In this document: in pieces, positions 1-8,097 of the stretch | How positions within the stretch are numbered: position 1 is the first letter of the stretch | How the letters are laid out: every line of letters begins with the position of its first letter | NCBI GenBank assembly: GCA_045655645.1 | Contig: JAZOPS010000042.1 | Coordinates: forward strand, 39,647-103,646 | Length of the DNA: 64,000 nucleotides | Source: Fimenecus sp045655645 | GTDB taxonomy: Bacteria; Bacillota; Clostridia; Oscillospirales; Acutalibacteraceae | Direction: 5' to 3' | Notes under the pieces: generated by a model | The model's input: the letters and a program-made list of their open reading frames with translations, nothing else | The model's database searches: none | What the model was told of the DNA's origin: nothing | Made by a program: the position numbers and the translations under genes

Positions 1-486
1 TCACTTGTTACTGCAATCGTGGGTTATGGCTTGATGCTTATAACCGGACCAATTCTCAAACTCAATGTTGTGATTATGGATGTTTGCTATATTCTCGCAT
101 CTGTTGGTGTTTCTTCAATGTTTGTTTCACAGACAATTTTCCTTGCAGATATTGTTGACTATGGTGAATACAAAAACGGTGAGAGAAACGAAAGCATCAC
201 TTTCTCAATGAAAGGTTTCTTGCAGAAGATGGCTTACACAATGCAGACAATCGTACTTTTCGGTGGTTTAGGTATTATGAACTACAACGAACAGATTATG
301 ACAAGCATTGGTCTTAATGACACAACAAAAACAGGTATCGGCGTAATCTGTTTCGGTGTGCCAATGCTCTTCTTCACAGCATCTCTTATTGTATTCCGCA
401 AGAAATTCAAGGTTTATGGTGAGCTTGCTGACAAAGTTCACGATTATATTATCGAAAAACGCGCAAGCGAACAGATTGCAGAATAA
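1..486 (+). CDS. GPH-family sugar:cation symporter, C-terminal part (5' end outside window)
   Basis: The reading frame is open from base 1, so this is the 3' end of a longer gene and the first ATG at 19 is internal. The visible ~160 residues hold several hydrophobic segments and a loop with DIVDYGEYKNGER, matching the conserved D-(Y/W)-x-E-x-(K/R)-x-G-x-R loop of glycoside-pentoside-hexuronide symporters (compare DAIDYNEWKTGTREEG in the gene at 45226). Such carriers import oligosaccharides or glycosides with Na+ or H+; the substrate cannot be read from the sequence. The downstream phosphoesterase starts only 9 nt later, so the two are probably co-transcribed. Confidence 0.85.
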   Translation, partial: SLVTAIVGYGLMLITGPILKLNVVIMDVCYILASVGVSSMFVSQTIFLADIVDYGEYKNGERNESITFSMKGFLQKMAYTMQTIVLFGGLGIMNYNEQIMTSIGLNDTTKTGIGVICFGVPMLFFTASLIVFRKKFKVYGELADKVHDYIIEKRASEQIAE

Positions 487-495
487 GGTGATATT

Positions 496-1884
496 ATGGC
501 TGACTTAAAATTCTATCAGATTACTGACTTGCATCATTATGCACACGAGCTTGGCATTGAAGGCAAAGCCTTTGAGAGCATTTGCCTTTCTGACCAAAAA
601 TGTCTTGCAGAAACAGGGCCAATGATTGATGCTTATTTTGATAAAATCATTGAAGATAAAGAAACCAATATAGTTCTCATTACTGGTGACGTTACTTGTA
701 ACGGTGCAATGGAAAGCCATAGAGATTTGCTTCCAAAACTCTATCGTCTTAAAGATGCAGGCAAAAAGGTTTATCTTACAACAGGTACTCACGATTATTT
801 TATGGAAAATGGTAATGGAACAGGTAAGGCTGAAAAATGTGTTGGTGATGAAATCCTAACTGCAACTCGCACAGACCGTGATGACCTTTTAGAAATTTAT
901 AAGGATTTCGGTTTGTCAGAAGCAATTTCATTACATAAACCAAGCCATTCATATTGTGTTCAATTGCAAGAAGGATACAGATTGCTCTGTCTTAATGATG
1001 ATGGTGATGAATTCTTCTGTGGTTACTATGACGATTGTCTTGAATGGATTAAAGAGCAAATAGATGATGCAAAGGCTAACGGTGATTATATTTTTGCAGT
1101 AACTCATCACCCTGTTTTGCCACCAAGTCCCATTTATCCTTATTTCAGCCGTCGCGATATGCTCGGTGATTTTGAAAAAACATCAGAATTTTTTGCTGAT
1201 AATAGCATTAAATTTGTTTTCACAGGTCACACTCACATGATGAATATTGCGAAAATGACAACTGCTAAAGGTAATGATTTATATGACATCAACACTTGTT
1301 CTGCAGTTGGTTATCCAAACGCAATGCGAAAAGTTGTAATGACTGATACTGAGGTGCAGATTGATAGCGTTAAAATCGACAATTTTGACTGGGATTTAAA
1401 AGGCAAAACTATCGACGAATATACAAGAGAGAATTTCCAAGAATTTCTCAATGCAATTTTCGATTCAGCGGCTTATGATATTGATAAATTAGCAGTGCTT
1501 TCAACATCTTTCAGTATGACACCTGAACAGATTTATAAATTAAAGCCAATTCTTGTGCCAGCGGGCAGATTCTTGCAAAAAGCAACTTTTGGTACATTTG
1601 GCAAAATCTTTGCGTTCAGCAAATATGTTGACCCATCTATCAAAGATAGAAATGTTAAGGACTTCATTTTGGAAGTAATAACAAATGTGTTCTATGGTGA
1701 TGAACCTTATACACCTGATACGGCTGAATATAAGGCTTTTGATGCGTTTTTCAACAAACGAATTAAGAAAATTCTCAAACTCAAAAAAGGAACAGAGAAA
1801 ATTGAAGAAATTCTTGACATGGTTCTTGATGGTGTGCTTTATAATGCACCACCAAGCGACTGGAAAGGTGTCTTTTCCAAATAA
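496..1884 (+). CDS. Calcineurin-like metallophosphoesterase
   Basis: This 462-residue cytoplasmic protein has no signal peptide. The first ~260 residues carry the metallophosphoesterase signature in order: ITDLHH near residue 10, ITGDVT near 55, TTGTHD (in place of the usual GNHD) near 95, THHPVLPP near 205 and FTGHTHMM near 245. These His/Asp residues bind the two metal ions in this family. The remaining ~200 residues are helical-looking with no motif I recognise. An AAGGTGAT ribosome site precedes the ATG. The gene follows a sugar symporter closely, so a phosphorylated or phosphodiester sugar substrate is possible, but this is only inference from position. Confidence 0.8.
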   Translation: MADLKFYQITDLHHYAHELGIEGKAFESICLSDQKCLAETGPMIDAYFDKIIEDKETNIVLITGDVTCNGAMESHRDLLPKLYRLKDAGKKVYLTTGTHDYFMENGNGTGKAEKCVGDEILTATRTDRDDLLEIYKDFGLSEAISLHKPSHSYCVQLQEGYRLLCLNDDGDEFFCGYYDDCLEWIKEQIDDAKANGDYIFAVTHHPVLPPSPIYPYFSRRDMLGDFEKTSEFFADNSIKFVFTGHTHMMNIAKMTTAKGNDLYDINTCSAVGYPNAMRKVVMTDTEVQIDSVKIDNFDWDLKGKTIDEYTRENFQEFLNAIFDSAAYDIDKLAVLSTSFSMTPEQIYKLKPILVPAGRFLQKATFGTFGKIFAFSKYVDPSIKDRNVKDFILEVITNVFYGDEPYTPDTAEYKAFDAFFNKRIKKILKLKKGTEKIEEILDMVLDGVLYNAPPSDWKGVFSK

Positions 1885-1890
1885 AAACAA

Positions 1891-1919
1891 AAGGCTCATT
1901 CTAATGGTGAATGAGCCTT
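1891..1919. terminator. Bidirectional intrinsic terminator
   Basis: A perfect 11-bp stem (AAGGCTCATTC, 1891-1901, with 1909-1919) closes a 7-nt loop and has A-rich/T-rich flanks on both sides. It separates convergent genes; the stop codon of the minus-strand gene begins inside the stem end. Confidence 0.85.
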
Positions 1920-2560
1920 CATTTTATTCCAAAGAATTCTACATATACGGGAGAGAGTCGGTCACCTAAAAGCTCACAGAAATCGGGATTTCTAACCACA
2001 TCTTTAAAACCGCGTGATTTTGGAATCAGCATAACCGATTTTACAGATAAAAGGTCCGCTGATATAAAAAAATGACCATTTAATTTTTGGCAGACTTTAT
2101 TAACATAGTTAAGTCCGTCGCCAAAATCAAAATCATTTTCCAACCGACCTGCATTTTGAACTTCGATGCTTATAAAATCACTTTTTTCAATAGTTTTCAC
2201 AGTGATAAGACTGCCTTGCCCATATAGAAAAGCATTTGACAAAAGATTAAGAAATGCTTTTGTAATGAATTTTTGATTTGCCTTTGCGATTGATGTTGAG
2301 TTCCCACAATATATAAAATTTGTACCATTTTCGGTGCAGATTATATCGCAGGCAATGGTCAGATTTTCAATAAGAGAAGAAATATCAACATTTTCAAATG
2401 CTAAATCCAAGTTGCTCTCAAATTCTAATTTTCGAAGCTTTTGGTAGTGATTTCTGAGACTAATTGTATCCATTTTAATAAACGAAGTATCAAAAAGGTC
2501 TTGCAAAGTATCGCGTTCATTGAGATTTTTAAAAGTTTTAGTATTAAAATCAGTATTCAT
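1919..2560 (-). CDS. HATPase-domain protein (histidine-kinase-like ATPase only)
   Basis: This 213-residue protein resembles the catalytic ATPase domain of sensor kinases. It has an N-box-like stretch FLNLLSNAFLYG near residue 110, then a degenerate G-box FDFGDGLNYV near 150. There is no membrane segment, sensor domain or convincing phosphoacceptor helix ahead of it; the ~55 N-terminal residues are charged and helical. It could act as a soluble partner kinase or phosphotransfer protein, or be a remnant. No response regulator lies next to it. It runs divergently from GAPDH across a shared ~180-bp AT-rich region. Confidence 0.6.
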   Translation of the reverse strand: MNTDFNTKTFKNLNERDTLQDLFDTSFIKMDTISLRNHYQKLRKLEFESNLDLAFENVDISSLIENLTIACDIICTENGTNFIYCGNSTSIAKANQKFITKAFLNLLSNAFLYGQGSLITVKTIEKSDFISIEVQNAGRLENDFDFGDGLNYVNKVCQKLNGHFFISADLLSVKSVMLIPKSRGFKDVVRNPDFCELLGDRLSPVYVEFFGIK

Positions 2561-2655
2561 ACTATAAATTTTATACCCATTTTGAGCAAATATTCACTAA
2601 AAATTGAACACATTGACAAAAAGTTCACAAAACACCAAAAATTTCAAAAATATGC

Positions 2656-2684
2656 TTGCATAATTGATTAAAAAGATATAAAAT
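2656..2684 (+). promoter_or_regulatory. Promoter of the GAPDH gene
   Basis: TTGCAT (2656-2661) and TAAAAT (2679-2684) are separated by 17 bp, in the AT-rich divergent region upstream of the GAPDH gene. A further TTGACA at 2613 has no good -10 box at the right distance. Confidence 0.5.
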
Positions 2685-2743
2685 AATAAATGCAATAATA
2701 TGCATACTAATATTTGTAAATAATTTATTTGGAGGAATTCAAA

Positions 2744-3778
2744 ATGTCAGTTAAAGTTGCTATTAACGGTTTCGGCCGTATCGGACGTCTTGCTTTCAGA
2801 CAGATGTTCGGCGCAGAAGGTTATGATGTTGTTGCTATCAACGACCTTACAAAACCTTCAATGCTTGCTAACCTTCTTAAGTATGACACAGCTCAGGGTG
2901 GCTACTGCGGAAGAATCGGCGAAGGTCTTCACACAGTTGAAGCTGACGACGAAGCAGGTACAATCACAGTTGACGGTAAAACTCTTACAATCTACAAGGA
3001 AGCAGACGCTAACAACCTTCCTTGGGGTGAAATCGGTGTTGACGTAGTTCTTGAATGCACAGGTTTCTACTGCTCAAAAGAAAAGTCAATGGCTCACATC
3101 AATGCAGGTGCTAAGAAAGTTGTTATTTCAGCTCCAGCAGATAAAGAAACAAAGACAGTTGTTTTCTCAGTTAACGAAGACATCCTTACAGCTGATGACC
3201 AGATTATTTCTGCTGCATCATGCACAACAAACTGCCTTGCTCCAATGGCAAAGGCTCTCAATGATTATGCTCCAATCCAGAGCGGTATCATGGCTACAAT
3301 CCATGCTTACACAGGCGACCAGATGATTCTCGACGGTCCTCACAGAAAGGGCGACATGAGAAGAGCTCGTGCTGGTGCTGCTAACATCGTTCCTAACTCA
3401 ACAGGCGCTGCTAAAGCTATCGGTCTTGTAATTCCAGAACTCGACGGCAAACTCATCGGTTCAGCACAGAGAGTTCCTGTTGCTACAGGTTCAACAACAA
3501 TCCTTACAGCAGTTGTTAAGGGCACAGATGTTACAAAAGATGGCATCAACGCTGCTATGAAAGCTGCTGCTTCAGAAAGCTACGGCTACAATGAAGACCC
3601 AATCGTTTCTTCAGACGTTATCGGTATGAGATACGGTTCACTCTTCGATGCAACACAGACAATGGTTGCTAAGATTGCTGACGACCTCTATGAAGTTCAG
3701 GTTGTTTCTTGGTATGACAACGAAAACAGCTACACATCACAGATGGTTAGAACAATCAAATACTTTGCAGAACTTTAA
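2744..3778 (+). CDS. gap: Glyceraldehyde-3-phosphate dehydrogenase
   Basis: This 344-residue enzyme oxidises glyceraldehyde 3-phosphate to 1,3-bisphosphoglycerate with NAD+ in glycolysis. It starts with the Rossmann motif INGFGRIGR and carries the active-site ASCTTNCLAP (catalytic Cys near residue 156), the HAYTGDQ stretch and the C-terminal SWYDNE motif. The ATG at 2744 is chosen over the TTG at 2729 because the TTG lies directly before the GGAGG site at 2731-2735, which sits 8 nt before the ATG. Codons are strongly biased (GTT, ACA, CTT), as expected for a highly expressed gene. It is monocistronic, with its own promoter and a strong terminator. Confidence 0.97.
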   Translation: MSVKVAINGFGRIGRLAFRQMFGAEGYDVVAINDLTKPSMLANLLKYDTAQGGYCGRIGEGLHTVEADDEAGTITVDGKTLTIYKEADANNLPWGEIGVDVVLECTGFYCSKEKSMAHINAGAKKVVISAPADKETKTVVFSVNEDILTADDQIISAASCTTNCLAPMAKALNDYAPIQSGIMATIHAYTGDQMILDGPHRKGDMRRARAGAANIVPNSTGAAKAIGLVIPELDGKLIGSAQRVPVATGSTTILTAVVKGTDVTKDGINAAMKAAASESYGYNEDPIVSSDVIGMRYGSLFDATQTMVAKIADDLYEVQVVSWYDNENSYTSQMVRTIKYFAEL

Positions 3779-3800
3779 TTCTTAAAGAAAAGCAATATAA

Positions 3801-3832
3801 AAGAGCAGGTGTAAAAACCTGCTCTTTTTGTT
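3801..3832 (+). terminator. Intrinsic terminator after GAPDH
   Basis: A perfect 10-bp stem (AAGAGCAGGT, 3801-3810, with 3817-3826) with a 6-nt loop is followed by a T-rich tract. Confidence 0.92.
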
Positions 3833-3841
3833 TTGTTTGTA

Positions 3842-3870
3842 TTGTTATTTATTTCCTTTTATGATAAAAT
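3842..3870 (+). promoter_or_regulatory. Promoter of the GH3 gene
   Basis: TTGTTA (3842-3847) and TAAAAT (3865-3870) lie exactly 17 bp apart, 32 bp before the start codon. An AAAGGGGA ribosome site follows at about 3888. Confidence 0.6.
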
Positions 3871-3902
3871 AATAAAGATATATATTTAAAGGGGATTTTG
3901 CA

Positions 3903-6320
3903 ATGAGTATTTTTAGTAAAATCGTTGGAAAAGCTTTTGCAATTGGCGAAAGATTTATAAGTGGCGTTTCTCAGGAGGAAGCACAACAAGCTCTCGGCGA
4001 AGTAACAATTACTGACGGAATGCCTGAACTTTTGCGCCGTGCAGCAGCAGAATCAGCAGTTCTTCTCAAAAATGATGGCGTTCTTCCATATAAGGCAGAA
4101 AACAAAGTTTCTGTTTTTGGTCGCGGACAAATTGACTGGTTCTTCACTGGTTATGGCTCCGGTGGTGATGTTAAAAAGCCTTATGGTGTAAATCTTATTG
4201 ACGGGCTTAAAAATTGCGAAAAAATCAATGTTAACGAAGATTTGGCAGATACATATTCAAAGTGGGCAGAGAAAAACCCAATTGACCACGGTTTCTGGGG
4301 ACATTGGCCACGCTATTATCCTGATATGGAGCTTACAGATGACATTGTAAAGAAAGCGTCTGAAAATAGTGATAATGCGATTTTCATTATCGGTCGTTCA
4401 TCAGGTGAAGACCGTGAAAATGCTCTTGAAAAAGGTAGCTTTTATCTTACAGATAACGAAAAGAAGAGTCTTGACCTTATTACAGAATACTTTGACAAAG
4501 TAACAATTCTTCTCAATATCGGTAGCATTATCGATATGGAATGGGTTGAAGATTATGAAGATAAAATCGGCGCAATTATGATTGTTTGGCAGGGTGGTAT
4601 GGAAAGTGGTAACGCTATTGCAGATTTGCTCTGCGGTGATGTTACACCAAGTGGTAAACTTCCTGACACAATTGCAGAAGAATATGACGATTACCCATCT
4701 TCAAAGAATTTTGGTCATAAAGAATTCAACGAATATGAAGAAGATATTTATGTAGGTTATCGTTATTTCGAAACATTCAAGAGAAGTGATGTGCTTTATC
4801 CTTTCGGTTTTGGTTTGTCTTATACTGATTTTGAAATCAAGTTCAAAAAGGCAAAGCAAACTAAAAAGAATGTAACAGTTGAATTTTCAGTTAAGAATGT
4901 TGGCAAAGAATACAGCGGTAAAGAAGTTGTTCAGCTTTATGTGCAGAAACCAATTGCAAATCTTGGCAACCCTGCTCGTGAACTTGTTGGATTTGCAAAA
5001 ACTGATGTTTTAGCACCTGGCAAGAGTCAGAAACTTGAAATTGTTATTCCAAATTTTGCATTCAGTTCTTATGATGATAACGGCGCAAGTGGATATGCAC
5101 ATTGCTACGTTATGGAAAAAGGCGAATATTCGCTTTATCTTGGTAGTGATGTTCGCAGTGCATCAAAAGTGTGGAGCTATTATCAAGACGAAACAGTTGT
5201 AACAGAAGAACTTAAACAGGTTTCTGCTCCACAAGAAAAGTTTGACAGATTTATCAACACAGAAAAAGGTCTTAAAAAAGAAACAGTTAAATGCCGTGAA
5301 TATGACCTTCGTCATATTATAATTGATAAGCTTCCACAGCCTGTAATCACAACAGGTGATAAGGGTTATAAGCTCAAAGATGTTAAAGATGGCAAAATTT
5401 CAATGGAAACTTTTGTGGCTCAACTTGACCTTGACGAGCTTGAAGCAATTTCTCGTGGTGCTTATAAAATGGATTCACCTTTGGGTGCTCGTGGTAATGC
5501 AGGTGCTTTGGGTGGTGTAACAGAAAGTCTTCGTGATAAGGGTGTACCAGCAGTAATCACAACTGACGGACCTTCAGGTATCAGACTTTTATCATATTGC
5601 TCACTTATTCCAATCGGCACAGCATTTGCTTGCTCATTTAATACTGACCTTGTGAAAGAGGTTTATGCTCTTATCAGTAAAGAAATGAAAGATAAGGGTA
5701 GCGACATTCTTTTAGCACCGGGTATGAATATTCACAGAAGTCCACTTTGTGGCAGAAACTTTGAATATTATTCAGAAGACCCATATCTTTCAGGTGTGAT
5801 GGGTGCTGCTGCAGTTGAGGGTATTCAAACTTGTGGCGGTGCAGCTTGTCCTAAACACTATGCTTGTAACAACCAAGAATTTAATAGAACTCATAACGAT
5901 TCAAGAGTTTCTGAAAGAGCACTTCGTGAAATCTATCTTAAAGGTTTTGAGATTTGTGTTAAAACTGCAAATCCAAAAACAATTATGACATCTTATAACA
6001 AGATTAACGGTGTTTGGGGACATTACAACTATGAACTTTGCCAAAGAGTTCTTCGTGACGAATGGGGCTTTAAGGGAATGGTTATGACAGACTGGTGGAT
6101 GCGTTCATCAGAATGTCCTGAATTTCCAAGTCTTCACGACCAAGCATATCGTGTTCGCTCATCAGTTGATGTGCTCATGCCAGGTGGTAAGCGTACAGGT
6201 AAAGAAAAACCTGACGGAACATTGCTTAAAACATTCGGTAAGACAGATGGTATCACATCAGGCGAAATGCAGAGAACTGCAATGCGTGTGCTCAACCTTT
6301 GTCTTGATTATATTGACTAA
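3903..6320 (+). CDS. GH3 beta-glucosidase with permuted domain order
   Basis: This 805-residue protein has no signal peptide, so it probably acts on imported oligosaccharides in the cytoplasm. The order is reversed from most GH3 enzymes. The alpha/beta sandwich comes first (AAAESAVLLKNDGVLP near residue 50), then a fibronectin-III-like domain (~300-410), and the (beta/alpha)8 catalytic barrel last (~490-800). In the barrel, TTDGPSGIR is near 555, the KH pair is at 651-652, and the nucleophile Asp of VMTDWW is at 730. Reversed GH3 enzymes are known from Ruminococcus albus and Butyrivibrio. Beta-glucosidase or beta-xylosidase specificity cannot be separated by eye. It is monocistronic, with its own promoter and terminator. 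Confidence 0.9.
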   Translation: MSIFSKIVGKAFAIGERFISGVSQEEAQQALGEVTITDGMPELLRRAAAESAVLLKNDGVLPYKAENKVSVFGRGQIDWFFTGYGSGGDVKKPYGVNLIDGLKNCEKINVNEDLADTYSKWAEKNPIDHGFWGHWPRYYPDMELTDDIVKKASENSDNAIFIIGRSSGEDRENALEKGSFYLTDNEKKSLDLITEYFDKVTILLNIGSIIDMEWVEDYEDKIGAIMIVWQGGMESGNAIADLLCGDVTPSGKLPDTIAEEYDDYPSSKNFGHKEFNEYEEDIYVGYRYFETFKRSDVLYPFGFGLSYTDFEIKFKKAKQTKKNVTVEFSVKNVGKEYSGKEVVQLYVQKPIANLGNPARELVGFAKTDVLAPGKSQKLEIVIPNFAFSSYDDNGASGYAHCYVMEKGEYSLYLGSDVRSASKVWSYYQDETVVTEELKQVSAPQEKFDRFINTEKGLKKETVKCREYDLRHIIIDKLPQPVITTGDKGYKLKDVKDGKISMETFVAQLDLDELEAISRGAYKMDSPLGARGNAGALGGVTESLRDKGVPAVITTDGPSGIRLLSYCSLIPIGTAFACSFNTDLVKEVYALISKEMKDKGSDILLAPGMNIHRSPLCGRNFEYYSEDPYLSGVMGAAAVEGIQTCGGAACPKHYACNNQEFNRTHNDSRVSERALREIYLKGFEICVKTANPKTIMTSYNKINGVWGHYNYELCQRVLRDEWGFKGMVMTDWWMRSSECPEFPSLHDQAYRVRSSVDVLMPGGKRTGKEKPDGTLLKTFGKTDGITSGEMQRTAMRVLNLCLDYID

Positions 6321-6324
6321 TTTT

Positions 6325-6352
6325 AAAGGGACGGATTATATCCGTCCTTTTC
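6325..6352 (+). terminator. Intrinsic terminator after GH3
   Basis: AAAGGGACGGAT (6325-6336) pairs with ATCCGTCCTTT (6340-6350) with one bulged G, followed by a T-rich stretch. A very similar GGGACGAT hairpin ends the trpS gene at 57057. Confidence 0.8.
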
Positions 6353-6377
6353 TCTTGTAATAAATTTGTCCATATTT

Positions 6378-6405
6378 TCATATTCATTACTAACATGTAT
6401 AAATA
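6378..6405 (+). promoter_or_regulatory. Possible sporulation (sigma-E-like) promoter of yabP
   Basis: TCATATT (6378-6384) matches a sigma-E -35 box and is followed 13 bp later by TATAAATA, a partial match to the sigma-E -10 box. The -10 match is weak. Mother-cell expression is expected from what is known of Bacillus subtilis yabP. Confidence 0.3.
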
Positions 6406-6417
6406 TGGAGGTTTATT

Positions 6418-6702
6418 ATGATTACAGATGAGAAATCAATACACAAATTGCCACACAATATAATTATGGAAGACCGAAAGAAACTTTCTGTTTCAGGGGT
6501 TACTGATATTGATTCTTTTGACGAGCAGACGATTGTTGCAATAACCGATTTAGGAGAACTCACTATTCGCGGTTGGAATTTGCACATAACAAGGCTCAAT
6601 CTTGAACAGAGTGAACTGATGGTTGATGGTGAAATTTCATCACTCACTTATACTGATGTGCGACCAAAAGCACAAGGCTTTTTCTCAAAGGTATTAAGAT
6701 GA
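6418..6702 (+). CDS. yabP: Sporulation protein YabP
   Basis: This 94-residue protein belongs to the YabP/YqfC family, with the typical pattern HNIIMEDRKKLSVSGVTDIDSFDE, then LTIRGWNLHI and a short C-terminal tail. In Bacillus the family is made in the mother cell during sporulation; its biochemical role is not established. A GGAGG-type ribosome site precedes the ATG. The stop overlaps the next start by 4 nt, so yabP and yabQ are translationally coupled. The yabP-yabQ-divIC-S1 gene order here is the same as in Bacillus, which supports the call. Confidence 0.92.
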   Translation: MITDEKSIHKLPHNIIMEDRKKLSVSGVTDIDSFDEQTIVAITDLGELTIRGWNLHITRLNLEQSELMVDGEISSLTYTDVRPKAQGFFSKVLR

Positions 6703-7247
6703 CGGATTATATTTATTCTTTAAGTCTTGCGGAGCAGACGAAAGGTTTTTTGCTGTCATTGGGTTTTGGTTTTTTGATGGGAATACTCTATGACCTTGTG
6801 AGAATTGTGAGAATCAGTATTTCAAAAAGTAAAACTGCAATTATCGTCTTCGATTTGATATATTGTGTTTTTCTTGGGTTTTGCTCATATATCTTTTTTC
6901 TTGTTGTGAATGAAGGGGATATCCGTGCGTTTTTGCTGTTGGGTGAAGGCATAGGATTTGCAATTTATTACTTTTCGTTGGGTGTTGCGGTGTTTACTGC
7001 AAGTGAGAAAATGGTAAACACCACAAAAAAGATAATATTAAAAGTTTTAAAAATCATTTTATTTCCATTTTCTTGGTTTTTTAAAAAACTTAAAACTCTT
7101 TTGGAAAAATTTTCAAAGAAATGGCATAAAAAGGGTAAAAAGATTAAAAATAAATCAAAATTTCACTTGAAACTGCATAAGCACTTGTTGTATAATCAAA
7201 GTGTTAAAATGGTGAAAAACGTAGTTTCACAAGAAAAGGAAGTGTAA
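6699..7247 (+). CDS. yabQ: Sporulation membrane protein YabQ
   Basis: This 182-residue protein has about four hydrophobic segments (roughly residues 15-35, 45-70, 80-105 and 115-130), followed by a strongly basic, lysine-rich tail of about 50 residues. The opening SLSLAEQTKGFLLSLGFGFLMGILYDLVRI is typical of the YabQ family, which in Bacillus localises to the forespore outer membrane and is needed for cortex formation. The basic tail probably faces the cytoplasm. It follows yabP with a 4-nt overlap and precedes divIC by 3 nt. Confidence 0.9.
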   Translation: MTDYIYSLSLAEQTKGFLLSLGFGFLMGILYDLVRIVRISISKSKTAIIVFDLIYCVFLGFCSYIFFLVVNEGDIRAFLLLGEGIGFAIYYFSLGVAVFTASEKMVNTTKKIILKVLKIILFPFSWFFKKLKTLLEKFSKKWHKKGKKIKNKSKFHLKLHKHLLYNQSVKMVKNVVSQEKEV

Positions 7248-7250
7248 TAA

Positions 7251-7562
7251 ATGGCAAGAACAAAAGCAAAGGGGTCAAAACGCGTTCAACCAAAGAGCTT
7301 TATTCTCACATTGGGTCTTGTTTTGCTCATTGGCTATTTTGTGATTACTTTTATTGGACTTCAACTTGACATCAGAGAACAACGAGCAGAGTTGAATGAT
7401 AAAAACGCTGCATATCAGCAACAACTCAAAGAAAACGAAAGACTAGAGTCAATTGTTTCAAGTGAGGATAAGAGTTCATATATTGAACAAGTTGCTCGTG
7501 AAAAATTGGGCTTTGTTATGCCAGGTGAAAAAGTGTTCTACGATGTAACACCGGGAGCATAA
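7251..7562 (+). CDS. divIC: Septum formation initiator, DivIC/FtsB family
   Basis: This 103-residue bitopic protein has a short basic cytoplasmic N-terminus, a single membrane segment (~residues 16-36) and a short coiled coil rich in Gln/Glu/Leu (~40-70). The tail YIEQVAREKLGFVMPGEKVFYD is the hallmark of the DivIC/FtsB family. These proteins join the FtsL-DivIB (FtsQ) complex of the divisome. An AGGAAGTG ribosome site overlaps the end of yabQ. The position after yabQ matches the order in Bacillus. Confidence 0.92.
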   Translation: MARTKAKGSKRVQPKSFILTLGLVLLIGYFVITFIGLQLDIREQRAELNDKNAAYQQQLKENERLESIVSSEDKSSYIEQVAREKLGFVMPGEKVFYDVTPGA

Positions 7563-7597
7563 AGCGAAAGCTTTAATTGGGGAGGATATGCAGTTAT

Positions 7598-8050
7598 ATG
7601 CAGATAGACATCGGTTCTATTTATGATGGAACAGTGACAGGTTTGACTAAATTCGGAGCATTTGTTAAGCTCGAAGATGGAACAACAGGAATGGTACATA
7701 TTTCTGAGGTTTCAAATGAGTATGTTAATGACATCTCTGAACATCTTGCCGAAGGTGACAAGGTTAAAGTCAAGGTTATTGAAATTAATGAAAAGGGCAA
7801 AGCAAGTCTTTCAATCAAAAAGGCTATGCCTGAACCAGAAAAACCAAAATTTGAGAAAAAACCAAGACCACAGAAAAACACAAATCGTGGTTGGCAGGGC
7901 AAACCACAAGAAGAACAGTCAGGCCCAATGTCTTTTGAAGATATGATGGCAAAGTTTAAGGCTCAAAGTGAAGATAAAATGAGCGACATTAAACGCAGTA
8001 CTGACAGACGTGGCGGTGGTAGCAACGGCTATCGCAGAGGTTCAAAATAA
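7598..8050 (+). CDS. S1-domain RNA-binding protein (YabR type)
   Basis: This 150-residue protein opens with a single S1 OB-fold domain (residues ~1-70: IGSIYDGTVTGLTKFGAFVKL, TGMVHISE, VKVKVIEI, ASLSIK). A Pro/Lys/Arg-rich disordered tail follows and ends GGGSNGYRRGSK. It resembles YabR (polyribonucleotide nucleotidyltransferase-like S1 protein), found next to divIC in Bacillus. The start is uncertain: the GGGGAGG site at 7579-7585 is 12 nt from the chosen ATG, a little far. An upstream TTG at 7577 overlaps the ribosome site and an ATG at 7588 is out of frame. Confidence 0.85.
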   Translation: MQIDIGSIYDGTVTGLTKFGAFVKLEDGTTGMVHISEVSNEYVNDISEHLAEGDKVKVKVIEINEKGKASLSIKKAMPEPEKPKFEKKPRPQKNTNRGWQGKPQEEQSGPMSFEDMMAKFKAQSEDKMSDIKRSTDRRGGGSNGYRRGSK

Positions 8051-8055
8051 AAAAC

Positions 8056-8080
8056 GGGGCAGTAAATACTGCCCTTTTTT
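8056..8080 (+). terminator. Intrinsic terminator after the S1 gene
   Basis: GGGCAGT (8057-8063) pairs with ACTGCCC (8068-8074), followed by six Ts. The next gene starts 18 nt further on with no room for a promoter, so some read-through is likely. Confidence 0.88.
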
Positions 8081-8097
8081 GTTAAGGTAGTGACATA

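Noticed and set aside
7561..7574. Hairpin AAAGC-GAAA-GCTTT between divIC and the S1 gene
   Set aside because: The stem is only 5 bp, there is no T tract, and the S1 gene follows immediately, so it is unlikely to be a terminator.
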